Below are positions 6,524-13,559 of a stretch of DNA of 20,487 bases, one piece after another; the first letter of the stretch is position 1, and each line of letters opens with the position of its first letter. A model generated the notes under the pieces. The model did no database searches and was not told the DNA's origin. It saw only the letters and a program-made list of their open reading frames with translations. Position numbers and translations under genes: made by a program. The stretch comes from JAYFQF01 sp034927285 (GTDB lineage: Bacteria; Bacillota; Peptococcia; DRI-13; UBA5745), in the NCBI GenBank assembly GCA_034927285.1, contig JAYFQF010000028.1:1-20487 (forward strand), read 5' to 3'.

Positions 6524-7951
6524 ATGAGTATACTGAGAATAGAATACAAATGGAGGATTTTTCTTGTTACGGCCCTGGCTAATCTTACTTCAGCCTTTGC
6601 CTTGAACAGTCTTAATCTGGCGCTGCCGGTGATAGCGGAGGAATTCGGCACCTCTATGGGGACCGTCAGCTGGCTGTCTCTGGTTTATTCCTTTATCCCC
6701 AGCTGCACGCTGCTGATTTTCGGTCGCATGGCCGATCTCTACGGGTATAAAAAACAATTCGTGGGCGGCTTTACTGTTTTCGGCCTGGGCTCGTTTTTAT
6801 TGCCGCTGTTGGCCAATACTTTGCCTTCGCTTATTTTTTTCCGCTGTGTGCAAGCCGTCGGTTATGGTATGATGATTTCCATTACCCAGGCGATGTGTAA
6901 CCGCAGCTTCCCTTCAAATGAAAGAGGGAAGGCCCTGGGGGTGAACTCCGTATTTGTTTCCGTGGGGCTGGCGGCCGGGCCTACCATCGGCGGCATCCTG
7001 ATGACGCATTTCAGCTGGCGGGCCATTTTTTATTTTAATGTGCCCCTTTGCATTCTGGGTATCGTGGCTTCTTTGTTGATCCTGAAAAGCGATCCCGTTG
7101 ATAAAACCCGGGACCGCCGCATGGACTGGGCCGGGTCCGCCTGGTTTGCCCTGTGCATCGGGACTTTGGCGGTAGCTATTAATTTCAGCGACGACTGGGG
7201 TTTTTGGTCCCTGCCTTTTCTTTCCTGCCTGGGGATCTCGCTGGTCAGCCTGATTGCCTTTATTCTGCGGGAAAATCGCACGGCTATGCCGCTGATGCAC
7301 CTGAACCTGTTTAAAAGCAGAACCTTTACTTTAGCCAATTGCGCGTCGGTCCTTTCTTATATGAGCCAGCAGATGAACACCTTCCTGGTCCCCTTTTTCC
7401 TGATGAATATCCTGCGGATGACCAAAAGCGATTCCGGCTTTGTTATGCTGGCCACGCCTCTTGCCATGATGCTGCTGTCTCCCGCTGGCGGCCATATGGC
7501 GGATAAATACGGCAGCCGCCGCCCTGCGGTCATCGGCCTTTCCCTCATTATACTCGGCTGCACGCTGATGAGTCTTTTACAGCAAAGTTCTACCATATAT
7601 CATGTTATCGCAGCCCTGATCCTCTTCGGCATCGGCAACGGCTTAAGCGTTTCCGCCATTAATACGTCAATTTTCAGCGCCGTCCCCAAAGAGCGTTCCG
7701 GCGTGGCTTCCGGTATGGTGGCCACTATGCGGAACTTAGGCCAGGGCCTGGGCGTAGCCTTCGGCGGAGCGATCATCGCCCTGCGGGAAAAAGAATATCT
7801 GGCCGCTCTGTCGGCAGGGATGGAAAAGGAAGCGTATTTGCTGGCCCAGCGGGACGCTTTCTTCTTTGGGATTTGCATCGTGGTCCTGGCGCTTTTCTGC
7901 ATGCTTTTGACCCCGGCCAAAACCAAAGTCAGAGGCGGTTTGCGCTCATGA
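6524..7951 (+). CDS. MFS transporter, DHA2 (EmrB/QacA-like) drug:proton antiporter family
   Basis: This 475-residue membrane protein belongs to the major facilitator superfamily and resembles the 14-helix DHA2 branch, which exports drugs or other small hydrophobic compounds against protons. The loop after helix 2 carries motif A as G-R-M-A-D-L-Y-G-Y-K-K (67-77). Motif C, the antiporter signature in helix 5, reads G-L-A-A-G-P-T-I-G-G-I-L (148-159) and is followed by F-S-W-R-A-I-F-Y-F-N-V-P (163-174), typical of DHA2. The remaining helices are evident as hydrophobic blocks to the C-terminus. ATG 6524 is preceded by GAGGG. Its stop overlaps the start of the next gene (ATGA), so the two are translationally coupled. 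Substrate unknown. Codon and base use are similar to neighbours. Confidence 0.92.
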   Translation: MSILRIEYKWRIFLVTALANLTSAFALNSLNLALPVIAEEFGTSMGTVSWLSLVYSFIPSCTLLIFGRMADLYGYKKQFVGGFTVFGLGSFLLPLLANTLPSLIFFRCVQAVGYGMMISITQAMCNRSFPSNERGKALGVNSVFVSVGLAAGPTIGGILMTHFSWRAIFYFNVPLCILGIVASLLILKSDPVDKTRDRRMDWAGSAWFALCIGTLAVAINFSDDWGFWSLPFLSCLGISLVSLIAFILRENRTAMPLMHLNLFKSRTFTLANCASVLSYMSQQMNTFLVPFFLMNILRMTKSDSGFVMLATPLAMMLLSPAGGHMADKYGSRRPAVIGLSLIILGCTLMSLLQQSSTIYHVIAALILFGIGNGLSVSAINTSIFSAVPKERSGVASGMVATMRNLGQGLGVAFGGAIIALREKEYLAALSAGMEKEAYLLAQRDAFFFGICIVVLALFCMLLTPAKTKVRGGLRS

Positions 7952-8661
7952 TTTTTTCCCGCGACAAGGTCCGGTCCGGGGGAATCCCCGTTCACGAGAT
8001 GCTGGAGGCAGGCCTTTGCCTGGCTTTGGTGGGCGGATTCCTGGACGCTTATACGTATTACCTGCATGGCGGGGTATTCTGCAATGCCCAGACCGGCAAT
8101 CTGATCCTGATGTGCCTGAGCCTGGCGGAAGGAGATTTTCTCCGTTCCGTAAGCTATCTGGTGCCGATCCTGGCCTTTGTCGTCGGCACGGCTGCCGCGG
8201 TTCAGCTTAAGCTCGCCTTTATCCGGCGGCAGGCCCTCAACTGGTACCATCTGGTGCTGGTTGCGGAGGCGGCGGTACTGTTTCTTATCGGTCTCCTGCC
8301 GGAGGGAGTTCCCCATTTCATCATCAGCGCCGTCATTTCTTTTGTCTGTTCCCTGCAGGTAAGCGGGTTTCAGAAACTGGAGGGCGCGCCGTTTGCTACG
8401 ACCTACTGTACGGGAAATATCCGGTCCGCCACGGAAAACGCCGTGCGTTATCTCAACCAAAAGGATAGGGGCGCCGGCCGGAAGTCTTTGCAGTATGCGG
8501 CCGTTATTCTCTTTTTTTGTCTGGGTGTGGCGGCAGGCAGAGTGGCTTCCATCTGGCTGAAAGGAAAATCCATCTGGTTTTGCAGCCTCCTTTTATTGTT
8601 TGCGGCAGGCATGATGAGCTGGTTTGAGAAGCGGAAAGAAGAAGGGGAAGCTGCCGGCTGA
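7948..8661 (+). CDS. YoaK / DUF1275 family membrane protein
   Basis: This 237-residue integral membrane protein carries the DUF1275 (YoaK) signature near the N-terminus: L-V-G-G-F-L-D-A-Y-T-Y (27-37), then N-A-Q-T-G-N-L (46-52), and a central V-S-G-F-Q-K-L segment followed by T-Y-C-T-G-N-I. About six hydrophobic segments are visible and the C-terminus is charged. The family's function is not established. The ATG at 7948 forms an ATGA overlap with the exporter stop and follows AGAGGCGG, so I prefer it to the in-frame start at 7873 inside the exporter gene. The pairing suggests that the two membrane proteins act in one process, but that is inference from gene order only. A terminator follows 40 bases downstream. 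Confidence 0.9.
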   Translation: MIFSRDKVRSGGIPVHEMLEAGLCLALVGGFLDAYTYYLHGGVFCNAQTGNLILMCLSLAEGDFLRSVSYLVPILAFVVGTAAAVQLKLAFIRRQALNWYHLVLVAEAAVLFLIGLLPEGVPHFIISAVISFVCSLQVSGFQKLEGAPFATTYCTGNIRSATENAVRYLNQKDRGAGRKSLQYAAVILFFCLGVAAGRVASIWLKGKSIWFCSLLLLFAAGMMSWFEKRKEEGEAAG

Positions 8662-8701
8662 AAAAAAGAAGAAATACCCCGGGGGCTCTGGGGCTATTTG
8701 G

Positions 8702-8735
8702 GGCGGCGAACGTTTTTCGCCGCCTTTTGCTTTTT
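8702..8735 (+). terminator. Rho-independent terminator after the MFS-YoaK pair
   Basis: A perfect nine-base GC-rich stem, GGCGGCGAA (8702-8710) with TTCGCCGCC (8716-8724), has a five-base loop and is followed by TTTTGCTTTTT. It closes the two-gene membrane-protein unit. Confidence 0.93.
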
Positions 8736-8740
8736 GTCAA

Positions 8741-8826
8741 AAGCCGCAGGCTTATCCTCCGGCTGTCAGGGGTGTGCCGGCAATAGCCGATAGTGTCAGG
8801 GATGGCCGCTTTTTTTCGCGGCCATC
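8741..8826. other. Gene-free stretch with three successive hairpins before glyQ
   Basis: The gap 8662-8950 has no credible gene. After the terminator come three inverted repeats: AAGCC/GGCTT (8741-8753), CCGGC/GCCGG (8759-8780) and a strong nine-base stem GATGGCCGC/GCGGCCATC (8801-8826) with a T-rich eight-base loop. The heptamer GTCAGGG also occurs twice, at 8765 and 8795. No T-tract follows the last stem on either strand, so it is not an obvious terminator. All three lie upstream of the glyQ promoter. They could be remnants of a repeat element or a small structured RNA; neither is proven. Confidence 0.4.
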
Positions 8827-8858
8827 GGAAAAATCCAGGTATACAGCGGAAAAAGGCA

Positions 8859-8887
8859 TTGGCAGACAGAGGCTTTTATGGCATAAT
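8859..8887 (+). promoter_or_regulatory. Promoter of the glyQ-glyS-dapL-gatCAB unit
   Basis: TTGGCA (8859-8864) and CATAAT (8882-8887) are spaced by 17 bases, and a TG at 8879-8880 makes an extended -10. Transcription would start near 8894, about 57 bases before glyQ. No glycine T-box fits in so short a leader, and none of the T-box antiterminator consensus is visible. Confidence 0.75.
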
Positions 8888-8950
8888 AGTTAAGATAAAC
8901 AGGGAATTTTCGGCCTTTGGCCGTTGCAAATTGAAAGGAAGTGTCTATTG

Positions 8951-9847
8951 GTGAATTTTCAGGACATGATTTTGACCCTGAATGCCTTTTGGGGGGAGCA
9001 GGGCTGTATCATTGCCCAGCCTTATGATATGGAGAAGGGCGCCGGCACGATGAATCCCGCCACTTTCCTGCGGGCCCTGGGACCGGAGCCGTGGCATGTG
9101 GCCTATGTGGAACCTTCCCGCCGCCCCACCGACGGACGTTACGGAGAAAACCCCAACCGCCTTCAGCATTATTTTCAATATCAGGTTATCCTTAAGCCTT
9201 CTCCCGATAATATTCAGGAGTTGTACCTGGAGAGCCTGCGCAGGCTGGGTGTCATCCCGGAAGACCACGATATCCGTTTTGTGGAAGACAACTGGGAAAA
9301 TCCCTCACTGGGGGCCGGGGGCCTGGGCTGGGAAGTCTGGCTGGACGGCATGGAAGTCACGCAGTTTACCTATTTCCAGCAGTGCGGGGGACTGGAATGT
9401 CACCCGGTCAGCGGTGAGATCACTTACGGGATCGAGCGTCTGGCCATGTTCATCCAGAAAAAATCCAGCGTCTACGATATTACCTGGGTGGACGGCATTA
9501 CCTACGGCGACGTCTATCATCAAAACGAAGTGGATTATTCCACTTATAATTTTGAGGTCGCCAATGTGGACATGCTCTTTACCCTGTTTGACCTGTATGA
9601 AAAGGAAGCCATGGCGGTGCTGAAAAAAGGGCTGGTACAGCCGGCCTACGATTATGTGCTGAAATGTTCCCATACCTTTAACCTCCTGGACGCCAGGGGG
9701 GCCATCAGCGTAACGGAGCGCACCGGCTATATCACCCGGGTGAGAAATATGGCCCGCTCCTGCGCTCAAGGATACGTATCCCAGCGGGAGGCCCTGGGCT
9801 TTCCCTTGATCAAAGACGCCGAAAAGGCCAGGGGAGGTGCAAGATAA
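8951..9847 (+). CDS. glyQ: Glycyl-tRNA synthetase alpha subunit
   Basis: GlyQ is the catalytic alpha subunit of the alpha2-beta2 glycyl-tRNA synthetase, which activates glycine with ATP and charges tRNA-Gly together with GlyS. The 298-residue product has the class II-like core of the family: N-F-Q-D-M-I-L-T-L at the N-terminus, E-P-S-R-R-P-T-D-G-R-Y-G-E-N-P-N-R from 54, Q-H-Y-F-Q-Y-Q-V at 72-79, G-L-G-W-E-V-W-L-D-G-M-E-V-T-Q-F-T-Y-F-Q near 124-143, and Y-G-I-E-R at 159-163. The start is a GTG at 8951, matching the family N-terminus, 11 bases after AGGA; a TTG at 8948 with an 8-base spacing is the alternative, and an upstream TTG at 8924 is less likely. Its stop shares one base with the glyS ATG. 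Confidence 0.96.
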   Translation: MNFQDMILTLNAFWGEQGCIIAQPYDMEKGAGTMNPATFLRALGPEPWHVAYVEPSRRPTDGRYGENPNRLQHYFQYQVILKPSPDNIQELYLESLRRLGVIPEDHDIRFVEDNWENPSLGAGGLGWEVWLDGMEVTQFTYFQQCGGLECHPVSGEITYGIERLAMFIQKKSSVYDITWVDGITYGDVYHQNEVDYSTYNFEVANVDMLFTLFDLYEKEAMAVLKKGLVQPAYDYVLKCSHTFNLLDARGAISVTERTGYITRVRNMARSCAQGYVSQREALGFPLIKDAEKARGGAR

Positions 9848-11922
9848 TGGCGGATTATTTATTGGAAATCGGGACGGAAGAGATCCCGGCCAAGTTTATG
9901 CCCAGGGCTCTGGACCAATTAAAGGAGCTGGCGGCTGAAGCTTTGGAGGAAAAAAGAATCGCATACGGAGAAATCCGTTCTTTGGGGACTCCCCGGCGCC
10001 TGGCCCTGATCGTTAAGGATATGGCGGAAAAGGGCCAGGATTTAAGCGAAGAGGTCAGGGGGCCCGCCAGGAAGGCAGCCTTCGACCCCCAGGGAAATCC
10101 CACCAAGGCGGTCCTGGGCTTTGCCCGGGGCCAGGGCGTAACGGTGGAAAGTCTCACCGTAAAAGAGATCAACGGAAATGAATACGTCTATGCCACCAAG
10201 CATACCGCCGGCGTGGAGACCAAACCCTATCTGCAGACCATGATCCCCGATCTGGTGGGGATGATTAATTTCCCGAAAACCATGCGCTGGGGGGACTTGG
10301 ATTACCGTTTTCCCCGGCCCATCCGCTGGATCGTTTCCCTGTGGAATCAGGAAGTATTACCTTTTGTCATCGCCGGGGTCCCGGCGGGGAAAACCAGCCG
10401 GGGCCACCGGTTTCTGGGCAGCGGCCAGGTGGAGCTTACCGGAGCTGAAAATTACGAAAAAGCACTGGAAGCCCAGTTTGTCATGGTGGATCCCGCCCGC
10501 CGCCGGGAGGAAAGCTGGAAGCAGATCCAGGCCGTAGCCCAGGCAAATCACGCCGTGGTGGAAGAAGATCAGGAGCTGATCGAAGAGGTCACCTATCTGA
10601 TCGAATGGCCGACGGCTCTGCTGGGAAGCTTCAGCGAATCCTATCTGGAAATTCCGGAAGAGGTGGTCATTACTCCGATGCGCGAACATCAGCGCTATTT
10701 CCCGGTCCGGGATAAGGAAGGGAAGCTGATGAACCGCTTCGTTACCGTCAGAAACGGCGGAGAACGCAGCCTGGATCTGGTGGCCGCCGGAAACGAAAAG
10801 GTTCTGGCCGCCCGGCTTTCCGACGCCCGGTTTTTTTGGGACGAAGACCGGAAGCAGCCCCTGGAGGCTTATCTGCCTAAGCTGGAGAAAGTGGTTTTCC
10901 AGGAAAAACTGGGCAGCGTGGGCGATAAAGTCCGCCGTATCCAGAAACTGACCGCATATCTGGCCGAGGCGTTAAACGCCGATGACGAGACAAAATTCGT
11001 CGCTTTGAGAGGCGCTCATTTGGCCAAAGCGGATCTGGTGACCAATATGGTCTTTGAATTTACCGAGCTGCAGGGCATCATGGGCCGCTACTATGCTTTG
11101 GAATGCGGAGAAAAACCCGCTGTAGCGGAAGCCGTTTTGGAGCATTACCAGCCCAGGTTTGCCGGTGACGCCACAGCCCGCACAAGGGCCGGAGCCCTGG
11201 TGGCCATTGCCGATAAAATGGACACTATCGCCGGTATCTTTGCCGTGGGCATCGAGCCCACCGGTTCTCAGGACCCTTACGCCCTGCGCCGGGCAGCCAT
11301 GGGGATTTGCCAGACCATCATTAATCAGGACCTGGATCTGGATCTGGACGCTTTGATTGCCAAGGCTTTGGAACAATATGCCTTTATTCTGGCCGACGCT
11401 TCCGCCAAGGAGCAGACGGCAGGAAAAATCAAAGATTTCTTTAACGCGCGGATCCGAAATATCCTCAGCGACGGCGGTCACCGTTACGATGTGGTGGACG
11501 CCGTTATGGCGGTGCCTTTCAATAAAATCGGTCAGGTGACGGACCGGGCCATGGCCTTGAGCGCCATGCGGGAGGATCAGGCCTTCAAACAGCTGCTGGC
11601 GGTCTTTACCCGGGCAAACAACCTGGCCAAAAAGAGCGTCAGTTGGATGATTGATCCTTCGCTGCTGAAAGAGGAATGCGAGATGGCTCTCCATGCCCGG
11701 ACCCTGGCCACCCAGGCCGCTCTGCCCCAGGTGATGGAAAAGCAGGGCCTGAGGGGTGTCATCGCCGCCCTGGCCCGTCTGGCCGAACCCCTCAACGCCT
11801 TTTTTGACGGCGTTATGGTTATGGCCGAGGATGAAGATCTCCGGAACACGCGTTTGGCCCTGTTGAACGCCATTGTTGAGATGACAAAGATCGTAGGCGA
11901 TTTAAGCAGGCTTGCGGAGTAG
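9847..11922 (+). CDS. glyS: Glycyl-tRNA synthetase beta subunit
   Basis: GlyS is the tRNA-binding beta subunit of glycyl-tRNA synthetase. The 691 residues are normal for the family. The N-terminus L-L-E-I-G-T-E-E-I-P-A (5-15) is diagnostic. An HD-like domain around 388-445 contains A-H-L-A-K-A-D-L-V-T-N-M-V and F-T-E-L-Q-G-I-M-G-x-Y-Y-A. Near 470-485 comes G-S-Q-D-P-Y-A-L-R-R-A, and the last 100 or so residues form the DALR-like anticodon-binding domain. The start ATG overlaps the last base of the glyQ stop (TAATG) and follows GGGGAGGTG, so the two subunits are translationally coupled. A short run of Asp-Leu repeats (about 499-504) is encoded by a CTGGAT tandem. Confidence 0.97.
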   Translation: MADYLLEIGTEEIPAKFMPRALDQLKELAAEALEEKRIAYGEIRSLGTPRRLALIVKDMAEKGQDLSEEVRGPARKAAFDPQGNPTKAVLGFARGQGVTVESLTVKEINGNEYVYATKHTAGVETKPYLQTMIPDLVGMINFPKTMRWGDLDYRFPRPIRWIVSLWNQEVLPFVIAGVPAGKTSRGHRFLGSGQVELTGAENYEKALEAQFVMVDPARRREESWKQIQAVAQANHAVVEEDQELIEEVTYLIEWPTALLGSFSESYLEIPEEVVITPMREHQRYFPVRDKEGKLMNRFVTVRNGGERSLDLVAAGNEKVLAARLSDARFFWDEDRKQPLEAYLPKLEKVVFQEKLGSVGDKVRRIQKLTAYLAEALNADDETKFVALRGAHLAKADLVTNMVFEFTELQGIMGRYYALECGEKPAVAEAVLEHYQPRFAGDATARTRAGALVAIADKMDTIAGIFAVGIEPTGSQDPYALRRAAMGICQTIINQDLDLDLDALIAKALEQYAFILADASAKEQTAGKIKDFFNARIRNILSDGGHRYDVVDAVMAVPFNKIGQVTDRAMALSAMREDQAFKQLLAVFTRANNLAKKSVSWMIDPSLLKEECEMALHARTLATQAALPQVMEKQGLRGVIAALARLAEPLNAFFDGVMVMAEDEDLRNTRLALLNAIVEMTKIVGDLSRLAE

Positions 11923-11930
11923 GGCCTTGC

Positions 11931-12012
11931 TTGCCTGCCCGAAAAGAAACCGGCTTCCGCAAAGCTTGTCATGGCGGGCAGAGGGCGGCAGGCAAAGAGA
12001 TATGGATATAAT
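11931..12012 (+). promoter_or_regulatory. Structured glyS-dapL intergenic region with alternative pairings
   Basis: The 112 bases between glyS and dapL contain a left arm that can pair two ways. TTGCCTGCC (11931-11939) is fully complementary to GGCAGGCAA (11987-11995), while the overlapping CTGCCCG (11935-11941) is fully complementary to CGGGCAG (11975-11981). Both cannot form together. No T-run follows either, so this is not a standard terminator. A perfect TATAAT (12007-12012) lies 22 bases before the dapL ATG but has no good -35 at 16-18 bases. The region could be an RNA switch, a processing site, or a weak internal promoter for dapL. Confidence 0.4.
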
Positions 12013-12034
12013 AAATGGAAAAGGAGCTGGCATA

Positions 12035-13219
12035 ATGAAAGCAAACACGAATTACGCCAAACTGGAAAGCAGTTATCTTTTCGCTAATATTGCCCATAAG
12101 GTAGCGGAATTTCAAAAGGAAAACCCTCAGGCGGCCGTTATCCGCATGGGCATCGGCGACGTGACCCTGCCTCTGGCCCCGGCGGTGATCGAGGCCATGC
12201 ATAAGGCGGTGGATGACCTGTCCAAAAAGGAAACTTTCCATGGTTACGGTCCGGAACAGGGCTATGATTTCCTGCGGGAAGCCCTTCGGAAATATTACGG
12301 TCGCCACGGCGTGGAACTTTCAATGCCGGAAATCTTCATCAGCGACGGCGCAAAAAGCGATGTGGGGAACATCCTGGACCTTTTTGCCCTGGAAAATGAA
12401 GTGGTGGTCCCCGATCCGGTCTATCCTGTTTATGTGGATACCAACGTGATGGCGGGACGCAAGATCACTTATATGAGCGCTGAAGAATCCAACGGCTTTC
12501 TGCCCATGCCCTCCCGGGAGACGACGGGGGACATCTACTATCTCTGCTCGCCAAACAACCCTACCGGCGCCGCCTATAACCGGGCCCAGCTCACGGAATG
12601 GGTGGATTTTGCCCGGGAAAAAGGCGCCTTGATCCTCTTTGACGCCGCTTATGAAATCTTTATCGACAATCCCGATATTCCCCATAGTATTTTTGAAATC
12701 CCCGGCGCCAAGGACTGCGCCATCGAGTTTTGTTCCCTGTCCAAGACTGCCGGTTTTACCGGCGTGCGCTGCGGCTATACCATCGTGCCGGAAAGCCTGA
12801 TTTTCGACGGAATGAGCCTGAATAAAATGTGGGTGCGCCGCCAGACCACCAAGTTCAACGGCGTCTCCTATATTTCCCAGCGGGGTGCGGAAGCGGTCTT
12901 TTCGGAAGAGGGCCTGGCCCAGGTTAGGGAAGTGATCCGTTACTATAAAGGAAATGCCATGATCATGATCAAAGCCTTCGAGGAATTGGGCATAACCTTT
13001 TTCGGCGGCTATTGCTCCCCTTATATCTGGCTGAAATGCCCACGGGAGATGGAATCCTGGGATTTCTTCGATCTGCTGCTGAAAAAGGCGTATATCGTCG
13101 GCACTCCCGGTTCCGGCTTCGGCGTAAACGGCAGAAACTTTTTCCGGCTTTCCTCCTTTAATACCAAGGAAAACACCCAGGAGGCCATGGACCGGATTAA
13201 AAAACTGCTGTCCCGGTAA
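12035..13219 (+). CDS. dapL: LL-diaminopimelate aminotransferase DapL
   Basis: DapL is a PLP enzyme that converts tetrahydrodipicolinate directly to LL-diaminopimelate with glutamate as amino donor, bypassing the succinylase or acetylase steps of lysine and cell-wall precursor synthesis. The 394-residue fold-type I aminotransferase has the cofactor residues in place: S-P-N-N-P-T-G (172-178, with Asn175), Asp203 and Tyr206 in F-D-A-A-Y-E, the Schiff-base Lys237 in S-L-S-K-T-A-G-F-T-G, and Arg371 in F-R-L-S-S-F. The N-terminus (N-T-N-Y-A-K-L, S-Y-L-F) and R-M-G-I-G-D-V-T-L-P-L are those of DapL. ATG 12035 follows AAAAGGAG; the open frame extends upstream through glyS but no family residues lie there. 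It sits between glyS and gatC, an unusual place for a lysine gene. Confidence 0.94.
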   Translation: MKANTNYAKLESSYLFANIAHKVAEFQKENPQAAVIRMGIGDVTLPLAPAVIEAMHKAVDDLSKKETFHGYGPEQGYDFLREALRKYYGRHGVELSMPEIFISDGAKSDVGNILDLFALENEVVVPDPVYPVYVDTNVMAGRKITYMSAEESNGFLPMPSRETTGDIYYLCSPNNPTGAAYNRAQLTEWVDFAREKGALILFDAAYEIFIDNPDIPHSIFEIPGAKDCAIEFCSLSKTAGFTGVRCGYTIVPESLIFDGMSLNKMWVRRQTTKFNGVSYISQRGAEAVFSEEGLAQVREVIRYYKGNAMIMIKAFEELGITFFGGYCSPYIWLKCPREMESWDFFDLLLKKAYIVGTPGSGFGVNGRNFFRLSSFNTKENTQEAMDRIKKLLSR

Positions 13220-13271
13220 AGCCGGGAAGCGGCCGGGAGGGAACCCAGCCGGAGCACATAAAGGAGTACAT

Positions 13272-13559
13272 ATGGAGATCACAAAAGAAACGGTAACCCA
13301 TATCGCCAATCTGGCCAAAATCAAGCTTTCGCCCGAAGAGACCCAGCGGCTGGCTGCAGAGATGGCCGGCATCGTGGATTTTGCCGACAAGCTGGCGGAA
13401 CTGGAGATCGAGGGCGTGGAGCCTACCACCCATGCGGTAAAAGTGCAAAACGTACTGCGGGACGATCAGGTGAAGCCTTCATACCCGCGGGAAAAACTGC
13501 TGGCCAACGCCCCTGAGCGGGACGAGGCCTGCTTTATCGTGCCGAAGGTGGTGGAATAG
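13272..13559 (+). CDS. gatC: Asp/Glu-tRNA amidotransferase subunit C
   Basis: GatC is the small subunit that clamps GatA and GatB in the GatCAB amidotransferase. Its 95 residues are the normal family length, with H-I-A-N-L-A-K-I-K-L at 10-19, L-R-D-D-Q-V near 62-67 and the C-terminal A-P-E-R-D-E-A-C-F-I-V-P-K-V-V-E. The ATG at 13272 follows AAGGAG by seven bases. It lies 52 bases after dapL with no terminator between, and its stop abuts the gatA start with no spacing. Confidence 0.96.
   Translation: MEITKETVTHIANLAKIKLSPEETQRLAAEMAGIVDFADKLAELEIEGVEPTTHAVKVQNVLRDDQVKPSYPREKLLANAPERDEACFIVPKVVE

Noticed and set aside
8801..8826. Strong hairpin considered as a second terminator
   Set aside because: No T-tract follows on either strand, and a proper terminator already stands at 8702-8735.
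11330..11352. CTGGAT tandem in glyS encoding Asp-Leu repeats
   Set aside because: Only a few short units in frame inside a conserved gene; variable acidic loops are common there and no function is needed.
12320..13429. Long minus-strand open frame (369 codons) opposite dapL and gatC
   Set aside because: It is antisense to two clearly conserved genes, has no ribosome binding site context that competes, and its residues show no recognisable family. It arises from GC-rich codon bias.
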